A stretch of DNA of 64,000 nt, from assembly GCA_902577905.1 (NCBI GenBank), contig CACHAQ010000001.1, positions 62,001 through 126,000 of the forward strand, given 5' to 3'. The notes beneath the pieces are model-generated. The model was not told where the DNA came from. It did not search any database and saw nothing but the letters and a program-made list of their open reading frames with translations. This DNA comes from an uncultured Alphaproteobacteria bacterium (GTDB taxonomy: Bacteria; Pseudomonadota; Alphaproteobacteria; HIMB59; GCA-002718135). Both the position numbers and the translations under genes were made by a program. Shown one piece after another: positions 20,183-29,539 of the stretch; the first letter of the stretch is position 1; every line of letters begins with the position of its first letter.

Positions 20183-20238
20183 AATCGTTCAATCTGTATT
20201 AACAGATCGGAAGTAGGCTAAAGCTGAAGGAACGCGGA
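20183..20238 (+). promoter_or_regulatory. glnA-type glutamine riboswitch aptamer 2
   Basis: aatCGTTCaATCTGTattaACAGATCGGAAGTAGGCtaaaGCTGAAGGAACGCgg matches the recalled glnA motif core. Confidence 0.85.
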
Positions 20239-20253
20239 TCTTATTATTAATTT

Positions 20254-20305
20254 CCATAGCTAAGCATGAATTATAACGGATAAGAAAGGTTTGTTATAAC
20301 TATGG
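20254..20305 (+). promoter_or_regulatory. candidate expression-platform hairpin with start codon in the 3' arm
   Basis: CCATAG-11nt-TTATAAC ... GTTATAACTATGG. Confidence 0.5.
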
Positions 20306-20364
20306 TTAAAAAGTTAGATAATAAAAAGATATTCTATTCAAATCTCAAGAGGTTTACTCCTTGA
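20302..20364 (+). CDS. candidate 20-aa leader peptide
   Basis: ATG...TGA reads MVKKLDNKKIFYSNLKRFTP; stop overlaps an ATG of the next gene. Confidence 0.35.
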   Translation: MVKKLDNKKIFYSNLKRFTP

Positions 20365-21770
20365 TGTTTAATGAAATGTATCAATCTGAATCAGTTATAA
20401 GAAATCATTATAACAATATTAATGATTGGTTAGATCAAATGACTTCAAAAGTTATTCTTGAAAAAAATGCTGAAGCTGAAACTCATTTTAGAAATATTGG
20501 AATTACATTTTCTACAAATAACGAAACTGCAAGAGAAAGAATTATTCCGTTTGATTTAATTCCAAGGATATTTACCTATACTGAATGGTTAAGATTAGAA
20601 AGAGGAGTAATCCAAAGAGCTAAAGCACTTAATGCGTTTCTTGCTGATATTTATAATCAAGGTGAAATAATAAAAGCTAATATAATTCCTAAAGAAATTA
20701 TTTACAAAAAAAAATCTTTTGAACCTTCAATGTTTGGTTTTTCTCCTCCTAGAGATATCTATAGTCCTATAATCGGTATTGATTTAGTAAGAACAGGTCC
20801 CAATGATTATTTTGTTTTAGAAGATAATTGTCGAACACCAAGTGGTGTTTCATACATGCTAGAAAATAGAGAAATAATGATGCGGATGTTTCCTGATTTA
20901 TTTCATAACAACAGAGTAACACCAATAGATGACTACCCAACAAGACTTTTGCAAACTTTGATGAGTTTAGCTCCTATTAAATGTGAAAATCCAGAACCAG
21001 TATGTGTATTACTTACACCTGGTCCTTTAAATAGCGCTTATTACGAACATAGTTTTTTATCAGATCAAATGGGTATTGAAATGGTTGAATCAACAGATTT
21101 ATTTGTTGAAGGAAAATATCTTTACATGAAAACAGTTGATGGTCCAAAAAGAGTAGATGTTGTTTATAGAAGAATAGATGACGATTTTTTAGATCCTCTA
21201 TGTTTTAATCCTCAATCTGTAATTGGTATTCCAGGTATTATGGATGTTTATAGAACAGGTGGTGTCAATATCTGTTCAGCTCCTGGAGCAGGCATAGCTG
21301 ATGACAAGGCAATTTATATTTATGTACCTGAGATGATCAAATTTTATTTAGGTGAACAACCAATCTTAGATAATGTTGAAACGTGGAATTGCGAAAAGGA
21401 ACAAGAATTAAAATATGTTTTAGATAATATAAATGAACTTGTCGTAAAAGAGGTTGATGGATCTGGAGGTTATGGGATGTTAATAGGTCCAAAATCTTCT
21501 AAATCCTCTATAGATGAATTTAAAACTAAACTCTCAACAAATCCAAAAGGATATATAGCTCAACCTTTACTTGATCTTTCATTTTCACCAACACTAATCA
21601 AAAATCAAGTTGAGGGAAGAAGAGTAGATTTACGTCCATTTTGTTTAATTGGAGAGCAAGCTCAATTAAGTTCTGGTGGTTTAACTAGAGTTGCAATGAA
21701 TGAAGGTTCGTTTGTTGTAAATTCTAGCCAAGGAGGCGGTGTGAAAGACACATGGGTTTTGGCTGAATGA
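20361..21770 (+). CDS. circularly permuted type 2 ATP-grasp protein
   Basis: DYFVLEDNCRTPSGVSYMLENR, DVVYRRIDDDFLDPL, VVKEVDGSGGYGM, DLRPFCLIG. Confidence 0.95.
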   Translation: MMFNEMYQSESVIRNHYNNINDWLDQMTSKVILEKNAEAETHFRNIGITFSTNNETARERIIPFDLIPRIFTYTEWLRLERGVIQRAKALNAFLADIYNQGEIIKANIIPKEIIYKKKSFEPSMFGFSPPRDIYSPIIGIDLVRTGPNDYFVLEDNCRTPSGVSYMLENREIMMRMFPDLFHNNRVTPIDDYPTRLLQTLMSLAPIKCENPEPVCVLLTPGPLNSAYYEHSFLSDQMGIEMVESTDLFVEGKYLYMKTVDGPKRVDVVYRRIDDDFLDPLCFNPQSVIGIPGIMDVYRTGGVNICSAPGAGIADDKAIYIYVPEMIKFYLGEQPILDNVETWNCEKEQELKYVLDNINELVVKEVDGSGGYGMLIGPKSSKSSIDEFKTKLSTNPKGYIAQPLLDLSFSPTLIKNQVEGRRVDLRPFCLIGEQAQLSSGGLTRVAMNEGSFVVNSSQGGGVKDTWVLAE

Positions 21771-21779
21771 GGAATAAAA

Positions 21780-22715
21780 ATGTTAAGTAGAACTGCTGAA
21801 TATCTATATTGGATAAGCCGCTATATGGAGCGAGCAGAAACGACAGCCAGGCTTTTGGATGTTGGTTATAGAATGTCTCTTTTTCCAAATCCAAGTGGTT
21901 ATAATAATGAATGGGAATCAGTTTTATCCGCTGCTGGCGCAATTGAAGGATATAAAAATAAATATGATACAATTGAACAAAGAAATGTTGAAGATTATTT
22001 ATTTTTTGATGAAAGTAATCCTTCATCTGTTTACAATTGCATTCTTAATGCAAGAAATAACGCATTAGTTGTCAGAACTTCCTTTACCCCTGAGTCTTGG
22101 TTAGCAATTAATAAAACTTATCAAGAGATATTAAACTTAAAAGAAAAAAAATTTTCTAAATCTGATTTACCTGATCTTACAGAGTGGACCATAGAACAAG
22201 TAAACTTATTTAGAGGATCGTTAAGTTCATTACTTAGAAATGATGGTTATAATTTTCTTTTTCTTGGTTTATTTATTGAAAGGGCTGATAATTCTGCCAG
22301 ATTATTAGATGTAAAGTATTTTGTTTTATTACCTAAGCCTCAATATGTAGGTGGTAATATCGATAATATGCAATGGAGTATATTGCTTCGCTCTTTATCT
22401 TCTTTTAGAGCTTTTAGATGGGCATACGATGGTAATATTACCGCAACTAAAATTGCTGACTTTTTAGTTTTAAATAATAATTGCCCTAGATCTTTAAGTT
22501 TTTGTATTCAGAATATTGTTAAACATTTAACTAACCTAACATGCAGTCCAGAAAAAGTTGGAAGAATTTATAATAATTTAAAAGATCTAAATACCAAAAT
22601 TCAAGAAGAAAAAATAGAAACTATTGTTGAATATGGACTTCATCAATTTGTAACACAATTTATTAGAAAAATATCTAGTGTTGATAACGAAATACATAAG
22701 GAGTTTTTTAATTAA
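21780..22715 (+). CDS. alpha-E domain protein
   Basis: MLSRTAEYLYWISRYMERAETTARLLDV. Confidence 0.95.
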   Translation: MLSRTAEYLYWISRYMERAETTARLLDVGYRMSLFPNPSGYNNEWESVLSAAGAIEGYKNKYDTIEQRNVEDYLFFDESNPSSVYNCILNARNNALVVRTSFTPESWLAINKTYQEILNLKEKKFSKSDLPDLTEWTIEQVNLFRGSLSSLLRNDGYNFLFLGLFIERADNSARLLDVKYFVLLPKPQYVGGNIDNMQWSILLRSLSSFRAFRWAYDGNITATKIADFLVLNNNCPRSLSFCIQNIVKHLTNLTCSPEKVGRIYNNLKDLNTKIQEEKIETIVEYGLHQFVTQFIRKISSVDNEIHKEFFN

Positions 22716-22716
22716 T

Positions 22717-23556
22717 ATGGAACTAATAATCGAACACACAACTAAATATGAATATAAAAATCCAGTTGCGGGATTAATTCAAACCACTAAACTGCATCCT
22801 TCAGAATATAATGGTCTTAAAATTCTAGAGTGGAATGTCCATAACGACTCAGCCAAAAAATCAAAAATTTATCAGGATGGTGAAGCTAATAATATTCAAA
22901 GTTTTACAAATACAAACAAAGTGAAAAAAATACAATTTACAGTTCTTGGAAAAGTTGAAACATTTGATACAAAAGGAATTTACCAGAGCGCTTCTGATAA
23001 AATAGATCCATTAGTCTACTTAAGAGAATCAAATTTAACAAAAGCAAATGTAGATATAAAAAATTTAGCTATTGAAGCTAAAAATGGTTTTAATGAAAAC
23101 GAAAATCTAGAAACATCTCATAATTTGATGAATCTAGTAGCTGAAAAAATTGAATACAAACCTTTAACGACAAATAATCAAACAACAGCTATTGAAGCAT
23201 TTAATCAGAAAAAAGGAGTCTGCCAGGATCAAGCTCATATTATGATTGCCGCAGCAAAAACTTTAGGAATACCTGCTAGATACGTTAATGGTTATATGCA
23301 TAACAATTCCCATTCTTCAGAATTTCAATCTACACATGCGTGGGCAGAATTTTATATAAATGATTTAGGTTGGGTCGGATTTGATCCCACAAATAAGTGC
23401 AGTCCAGATGAAAGATACGTACGTGTTTCTTGTGGACTTGATGCAAGTTATGCATCGCCTATTAAAGGTGTTTTTTATGGGAATATTAATAATGATTCTG
23501 TGATAGAAAATTTAGATATTCATGTACAAACATTAGAAAATAATTCTCAACAATAA
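22717..23556 (+). CDS. transglutaminase-like cysteine protease family protein
   Basis: KKGVCQDQAHIMIAAAKTLGIPARYVNGY, HAWAEFYINDLGWVGFDPTN; start revised from 22678 to ATG 22717 (MELIIEHTTKYEY). Confidence 0.95.
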   Translation: MELIIEHTTKYEYKNPVAGLIQTTKLHPSEYNGLKILEWNVHNDSAKKSKIYQDGEANNIQSFTNTNKVKKIQFTVLGKVETFDTKGIYQSASDKIDPLVYLRESNLTKANVDIKNLAIEAKNGFNENENLETSHNLMNLVAEKIEYKPLTTNNQTTAIEAFNQKKGVCQDQAHIMIAAAKTLGIPARYVNGYMHNNSHSSEFQSTHAWAEFYINDLGWVGFDPTNKCSPDERYVRVSCGLDASYASPIKGVFYGNINNDSVIENLDIHVQTLENNSQQ

Positions 23557-23611
23557 TTTGTTTGAAATTTATTCTTAACTTACTAGTATTATTTTAAAAA
23601 AAGGAGGACAC

Positions 23612-23971
23612 ATGTTTCAAAATAAAAAACAACTTCAGTATTTATGGATTTTTAAACCTGAACTAAATGATATTGCAAAAAGAATTGCAGAAGATCATAC
23701 AAAATGGATGAATGAAACACATACAAAAGAGGGTGATAAAGCACTTCTAATGTTAAATTGGTCTATAGGTCCCGAATTCAAAGATGGAAATAAAACAGGT
23801 AATTTGTCTCTAATCTTAACTGAGGTTTATGAAAATCAAGCAGGAATAGATAATCATTTTGATCTAGCAAAAAACAATGGTGCTACTTTTAGAGATGATT
23901 TTAATGATTTTGAAAGCAAATGTGAAAATTTAGTAAAAATCAATAGTTCTGATATTATCCATTCAATGTAG
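23612..23971 (+). CDS. small uncharacterised protein
   Basis: 119-aa ORF with strong aaaggagga ribosome-binding site. Confidence 0.55.
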   Translation: MFQNKKQLQYLWIFKPELNDIAKRIAEDHTKWMNETHTKEGDKALLMLNWSIGPEFKDGNKTGNLSLILTEVYENQAGIDNHFDLAKNNGATFRDDFNDFESKCENLVKINSSDIIHSM

Positions 23972-24079
23972 TAAAGATAATTTCCAAACTCTAATTTCTT
24001 TTAAATAGATTAACATAATTTATTGTAATATTCATAATACCTATCTAAGTTAGATCCCATATTATAATTAATAGTTTTT

Positions 24080-24475
24080 ATGGAAATTGAAAAAATTTTT
24101 AAAAATTTAATTTTAGCAGACTTCATTGTTATAATTCTAATGGTTATATCATCTATGTATCAACCATCCGAAATTTCTAATCTTAATGAAAATTTAGATG
24201 ACGGATTATTATCTAATTTTGAAAATTTTTCTCGAATAGTATCGATTAGTTTATTCTTTTTATATCTATTTACTTTAAATTTACTTTATCGATTTATCTC
24301 TTATGGCAAACCACTTTATTTATTTTTAGTAGTAGCTGGCATAGTTCTAAATTATTTTAGTGGTTCTGTAATCTTTACTGCTTTTAGTGGAATGCTTGAT
24401 CAAATAGGTGGTTTGATTAGCGGTGCAATTTTAATACTTTTGTATTTTTCACCAGTTAAAGATAATTTTAGATAA
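24080..24475 (+). CDS. hypothetical membrane protein
   Basis: Multiple predicted TM segments. Confidence 0.55.
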   Translation: MEIEKIFKNLILADFIVIILMVISSMYQPSEISNLNENLDDGLLSNFENFSRIVSISLFFLYLFTLNLLYRFISYGKPLYLFLVVAGIVLNYFSGSVIFTAFSGMLDQIGGLISGAILILLYFSPVKDNFR

Positions 24476-24589
24476 AAAAACTTTGATTTCTGCTAACAAT
24501 ATGAAATTTATATATTTTTCTTGAATCTTTAGATAAAATATTATTATAGGTCGGTCTAAACCCTATTAAAAAAAAGGCCATTTTAAAAT

Positions 24590-24982
24590 ATGGCAAGAAC
24601 ATTAGCTAAAATAATAATAGGCATATTAAGTTTATGGGCATTAGGATTTATAATTGCAGAGATTATGGGTGTAACAATCTATTTTCCATTCACTATAGTT
24701 GAGAAACAAGAAATACCATATCACAGAATTACCTCAGTTAGATTAGCAGTTTTTCTAACTTTTGCTTACTTTGGTTTTAGATATATTTTTCTTCAATCAG
24801 AAAAGTTGTATCCTATTCAGTTTTTAGAAATTTATATCAAATCATTTACAGTTTGTTGTTTATTTGTTTTTTATACTAGTCAAGTTGAATTTAGAGAATA
24901 TTACTTTGTGTTATTCTTATTTATAGTTTCTTTGATATTACATTTTGCATCAAGAAATAAAATAAGAAGTTATTTTAATTAA
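24590..24982 (+). CDS. hypothetical membrane protein
   Basis: Multiple predicted TM segments. Confidence 0.55.
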   Translation: MARTLAKIIIGILSLWALGFIIAEIMGVTIYFPFTIVEKQEIPYHRITSVRLAVFLTFAYFGFRYIFLQSEKLYPIQFLEIYIKSFTVCCLFVFYTSQVEFREYYFVLFLFIVSLILHFASRNKIRSYFN

Positions 24983-24983
24983 A

Positions 24984-25007
24984 ACAAGCGGTTATTAAAC
25001 CGCTTGT
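24984..25007. terminator. bidirectional intrinsic terminator
   Basis: ACAAGCGGTTtattAAACCGCTTGT followed by ATTTTT, convergent genes. Confidence 0.85.
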
Positions 25008-25011
25008 ATTT

Positions 25012-25443
25012 TTAGTAACCCTCAAAAATAGTTCTTAGAATTATTAAAACTAGCCCAACTAATGGAAACATTACTCCTCTTATATTTGGAGTAATTCCAT
25101 AATTATTTACTAGATTAAAATATCTAACTACAGAGCTAATTAAAGCTATGGCCATGAGCATAAATAAAAATGAATACCAGAATTTATATTGTACAACATT
25201 CTCTTCATAGGTATTTCCGGTTACATCAAATGTTAACAATATAGACATTAACATCATTGTTAAAAAAACCGCACCCAGAGGACCTCTAAAAACTAATTTA
25301 GGTTCCTCATTTGAAAATCCTAATTCATTAAAAAATTTATCATTGAAATAAAATTGATAAATAATAAACAAATTAAAAAGCATAAACAAAACATGGAATG
25401 TGAATGCCATTGTTCCACCAGCTTCTAAAATGATTTGTTCCAT
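25012..25443 (-). CDS. hypothetical membrane protein
   Basis: Four hydrophobic segments; RBS aaggagat. Confidence 0.55.
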   Translation of the reverse strand: MEQIILEAGGTMAFTFHVLFMLFNLFIIYQFYFNDKFFNELGFSNEEPKLVFRGPLGAVFLTMMLMSILLTFDVTGNTYEENVVQYKFWYSFLFMLMAIALISSVVRYFNLVNNYGITPNIRGVMFPLVGLVLIILRTIFEGY

Positions 25444-25543
25444 AATATCTCCTTATTCTAATTTAATATCAAAAATTGTATGATTCTGTAAAAATTATTG
25501 TTTTTAAATATTTTAAAGTTAATTATTTAAGTTAAAAAAAATT

Positions 25544-26698
25544 ATGGAAAAACAATTATATTTAAATAGTTTTTTTTCTGCATCTATATCAATTTTTGTT
25601 CCAGTTTTTATTTGGGGCAATACAGTTTCACATTTTCCATGGATTATTGAGAAATTAGATTTCTCAAATAGAACTATTGGATTCCTGCTGATGTATTTTT
25701 CTATAGTCCAGTTAATTGCATCACAAATGGCTGGAAGAATTATCGTTCCAAAAATAGGAACAAGAAATACACTTGTAATAGGTACATTAATTTTTTCATT
25801 TTCACCAATTACCTTTGGTTTATCAAATAATGAATTAATTTTTTTGATGAGTTGTTTTCCAACAGGTATAGGTTTTGGATTTATCTATACTACAGCAACA
25901 ATCGCTACAAATAATGCGGAAATTAAAACAAAATATATTTTGCAGACATATCTAAGTGCATTTTTAAGCTTAGGCTTCTTATGCGGAGGGTTATGTTCGG
26001 GTTTTTATAGGAATTATAATTTTGATTCACATTATCTTTTTTTTACACTTATTTTTGTTTCAATATTGTCTTCATTATTAATTTATAAATTAGGATTAAA
26101 TAGAGATGAAGAAAATATAGAAAAAATGGAAAAATTAAAAATCCCTGAAAAAAATATACTAATTTTTAGTTTATATTTATTTATTTTTTTGGGTACAGTA
26201 ATGGCGTTAGTTGATTGGGCACCACTCTGGTTTGAAAGAGAGTTATTAACAACAAGTTTAATTGCTAGTTTAACTATAGTTTGTTGGGGTGCGGGTGAAA
26301 CAACAGGAAAGTTTTTAGGTGCTACGATGATAAAATTTACATCAGAAAAAATTGTGGGTGGTTATATGCCCTTGATTGGCTCAGTTATTTACTTAATAAT
26401 TATAATGTATGGTAACATATATTTTATTTTACTTGGATTACTAATTTTAGGATTTGCTTCTGCTAATTTTTTTCCAATAGTAATAAGAGTAGCTCTAAAT
26501 AATACTAAAGATAATTTAAATACTGCTGCAGCAAATCTTTCAACTATTGGCTTTCTTGGATTTTTAGTTGGACCAGCCATAGTAGGATATACTTCTGAAA
26601 TTTATAGCATATCTGCAAATACAAAAATTATATCTTTTATTTGGGTATTTTTGTTTATATCTTTTTTAATAACTCTTAATCTGAGAAAAATTAAATAA
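25544..26698 (+). CDS. MFS transporter
   Basis: Paralog of 3157..4311. Confidence 0.8.
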   Translation: MEKQLYLNSFFSASISIFVPVFIWGNTVSHFPWIIEKLDFSNRTIGFLLMYFSIVQLIASQMAGRIIVPKIGTRNTLVIGTLIFSFSPITFGLSNNELIFLMSCFPTGIGFGFIYTTATIATNNAEIKTKYILQTYLSAFLSLGFLCGGLCSGFYRNYNFDSHYLFFTLIFVSILSSLLIYKLGLNRDEENIEKMEKLKIPEKNILIFSLYLFIFLGTVMALVDWAPLWFERELLTTSLIASLTIVCWGAGETTGKFLGATMIKFTSEKIVGGYMPLIGSVIYLIIIMYGNIYFILLGLLILGFASANFFPIVIRVALNNTKDNLNTAAANLSTIGFLGFLVGPAIVGYTSEIYSISANTKIISFIWVFLFISFLITLNLRKIK

Positions 26699-26706
26699 TA
26701 TTTTTT

Positions 26707-27735
26707 TTAATCTTTACTTGATTTTGCCCAAAGATTGATTTTTTCTTCTTTTGCATATTTATCTATTTCTTTTAATTCTTCTGAAGAAAATATTAAATTA
26801 TTTTGACTATCCAAGCATTCATCTAATTGCTCCACAGTTCTTGCTCCAATAAGAGCTGAAGTCATATTTTTATGTCTAAGTACCCATGATAAAGCCATTT
26901 GAGGTAACGATTGATTTCTTTTTTTAGCTACTTTTGTTAATTGTTTTATTTTAATTAAATAACTTTCAGTAATCATTTTTTTATCTAGTGATGATTTATC
27001 TGAAATTCTAGAAATTTTAGGAATAGATTTTAAATATTTACCTGATAACATTCCTTGGGCAAGAGGAGAAAAAGCAATACACCCAATACCTAATTTTTGT
27101 AATGTAGATAATAAATCTTTTTCTATCCATCTATTGATCATTGAATAAGAAGGTTGATGAATAAGACAACTAACTCCTCTTTCTTTTAAAAGTTTATTCA
27201 TTTTAATTGTTTGCTTTGAACTATAAGAAGAAATACCAACATATAAAGCCTTACCACTTCTAATTGATTGAGTTAAAGCATCAGCTGTTTCTTCTAGTGG
27301 AGTTAATGGATCAAAGCGATGTGAATAAAATATATCGACATATTCTAAATTCATTCTTTTTAAACTTTGATCAAGACTTGCTGTAAGATATTTTTTTGAA
27401 CTCCATTCACCGTATGGCCCAGGCCACATATCGTATCCAGCTTTAGTTGAAATAATTAATTCATCTCTATATTTATGTAGATCTGAATTCATTACTTTAC
27501 CAAAATTAGCTTCAGCTGAACCGTAAGGTGGTCCATAATTATTAGCTAAATCAAAGTGAGTAACACCTCTGTCAAAAGCCCTAAAAATCATTTTTTTAGA
27601 TTCATTAGGCATGGATTTTTTACCACCAAAATTATGCCAAAGACCCAGTGTAATAGGAGGTAAAAGCAATCCACTTTTACCACATCTTCTGTAGATTAAT
27701 TTTTGATATCTTTTTGTGTTAGCTTTGTAAGGCAT
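26707..27735 (-). CDS. aldo/keto reductase (YghZ / L-glyceraldehyde-3-phosphate reductase-like)
   Basis: RRCGKSGLLLPPITLGLWHNFG, DLANNYGPPYGSAE, STKAGYDMWPGPYG, SALIGARTVEQL. Confidence 0.9.
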   Translation of the reverse strand: MPYKANTKRYQKLIYRRCGKSGLLLPPITLGLWHNFGGKKSMPNESKKMIFRAFDRGVTHFDLANNYGPPYGSAEANFGKVMNSDLHKYRDELIISTKAGYDMWPGPYGEWSSKKYLTASLDQSLKRMNLEYVDIFYSHRFDPLTPLEETADALTQSIRSGKALYVGISSYSSKQTIKMNKLLKERGVSCLIHQPSYSMINRWIEKDLLSTLQKLGIGCIAFSPLAQGMLSGKYLKSIPKISRISDKSSLDKKMITESYLIKIKQLTKVAKKRNQSLPQMALSWVLRHKNMTSALIGARTVEQLDECLDSQNNLIFSSEELKEIDKYAKEEKINLWAKSSKD

Positions 27736-27784
27736 TATTAAAAAAAATTATAATTTTTTATATAATAATATATAAATTAAATAA

Positions 27785-27964
27785 ATGACTGAGTTACAAT
27801 GGTATGCTTATCTTGGAGGATTTGTAGCTTTTGCAATTGGATGCTATTTATATTATCTTTCAAGAAATAAAGAATTAAATGATCAGCAGATCAAAAATAG
27901 AAAAAGATTTATGAATTTTTTTCTAATTATTGCTTTAGTATGTGTTGGTTACTCATGGTTGTAA
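27785..27964 (+). CDS. 59-aa small membrane protein
   Basis: Reads MTELQWYAYLGGFVAFAIGCYLYYLSRNKELNDQQIKNRKRFMNFFLIIALVCVGYSWL; below the ORF-track length cut. Confidence 0.5.
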   Translation: MTELQWYAYLGGFVAFAIGCYLYYLSRNKELNDQQIKNRKRFMNFFLIIALVCVGYSWL

Positions 27965-27980
27965 ATATAAGAGATAATTT

Positions 27981-29468
27981 TTGAAATATTATATTGCAAT
28001 TGACGCTGGGACTTCAGTTATTAAGACTGTAATATTCAATACAAATTTCAAACAAATAAATTCTTATAGTTTAAAAAATCCTTTAGTAACTGATAAATTT
28101 GGTAAATCTGAAATTGAAATGGAAAATTTTTGGTTGCTTACCGCAAAGTGTATTAAGATTTTAATAAAAAAATCTAAAATTCAATCACAATCAATTGTTG
28201 GTTTAGGAATAACCGGAAATATGGTTGGATTTTGGTCTATTAATGATAAAAATAAACCAGTAAGGAATGCAATCTTGTGGAATGACACAAGAAGTCAAAA
28301 AATTTTCACTAATAAAAAAATATTTGATCAGATTTATAAAATTACAGGCTCTATCGCGCAATACGGCTGTACTATACCTATTCTAAAATGGATGACTAAA
28401 TTTGAAAAAGATAATTTAAATAAAATTAAATACATCTTAACTTGTAAAGATTGGTTAAGATTTAAATTAACAGGAAATATAAATAATGATGAAACAGAAG
28501 TTTCAGTATTTCCAGGAGATATAAAAAATAAAAAATTATCAAAAAAAATTTTTAAAATTTTTAAACTAAATACTAAATATTTTAAATTGTTCCCAGAAAT
28601 AAAAAAATCAAATGAATTAGGTGGATATGTTACTAAAAGTGCATCAAAATTAACTAATTTAAAAATTGGTACGCCAGTGATTGTAGGATGTGGTGACGTA
28701 ATAGCTTCTATTTTAGGAGCTGGAGGAATTAGCCATAATAAAAAAATAAGTATAATTGGAACCACATGTCACAATATTATAGTCAAAAATAATTCAAAAA
28801 TATCTAAAGATGGTTCAGGGTTATTTTTTGCTTCTTTAAATAATACTTGGTTAGAAACTAAAATAAACGTTGCAGGAACAACTAATATTGATTGGGTTAT
28901 TAATAATTTCTACAAAAATTCAAAAAAGTATTCAAATAAAATTAAAATAATTAATAATTTTGAAAAAAAATATTTAACTTTCAATTATCCTGAAAATTCA
29001 TTGATATTTCTTCCATATATAAATTATGGAGGATCGATATCCCCATTTGTAAATTTAAATTCTAAAGCAGAAATTTTTGGAATTTTACCACATCATAATA
29101 ATTTTGATATTATGACTGCTTGTTATGAAGGTTTAGCATTATCTATTAAGGATTGTTTTGCTAATAAAATTAAATCTAAAGAAAGTCTTTATCTTGCAGG
29201 AGGTGCATCAAATAGTAAAATATTACCTCAATTAATTTCAAGTATATTAAATATTAAAGTTAAAATTTTAACTAATTCAGAATTGGGTGCGCTAGGTATT
29301 GCATTCTTAATTGACAGTTACTTGCATCAAAAAGATTTAAAAATATTAATTAACGATCATCAAAATATTGGTCATATTTACACACCCCAAAGAAAACAAT
29401 CTAAATATCTTAATAATAAATATCAAAAATATAAAAAATTAAGAGAGTCATTGAATAATATTTGGTGA
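27981..29468 (+). CDS. FGGY-family carbohydrate kinase (xylulokinase-like)
   Basis: YIAIDAGTSVIKTVIF, AILWNDTRSQ, LYLAGGASNSKILPQLISSI; TTG start. Confidence 0.85.
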   Translation: MKYYIAIDAGTSVIKTVIFNTNFKQINSYSLKNPLVTDKFGKSEIEMENFWLLTAKCIKILIKKSKIQSQSIVGLGITGNMVGFWSINDKNKPVRNAILWNDTRSQKIFTNKKIFDQIYKITGSIAQYGCTIPILKWMTKFEKDNLNKIKYILTCKDWLRFKLTGNINNDETEVSVFPGDIKNKKLSKKIFKIFKLNTKYFKLFPEIKKSNELGGYVTKSASKLTNLKIGTPVIVGCGDVIASILGAGGISHNKKISIIGTTCHNIIVKNNSKISKDGSGLFFASLNNTWLETKINVAGTTNIDWVINNFYKNSKKYSNKIKIINNFEKKYLTFNYPENSLIFLPYINYGGSISPFVNLNSKAEIFGILPHHNNFDIMTACYEGLALSIKDCFANKIKSKESLYLAGGASNSKILPQLISSILNIKVKILTNSELGALGIAFLIDSYLHQKDLKILINDHQNIGHIYTPQRKQSKYLNNKYQKYKKLRESLNNIW

Positions 29469-29539
29469 AAGTCTCTAATTTAGTTGATAATGTTAGTATA
29501 TTTGTATTAAAATATTAATCATAATTTAAGTGAGGAAAA

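Noticed and set aside
28334-28765. 143-aa antisense ORF
   Set aside because: Lies opposite the well-supported FGGY kinase; low-complexity translation typical of antisense frames in AT-rich genes
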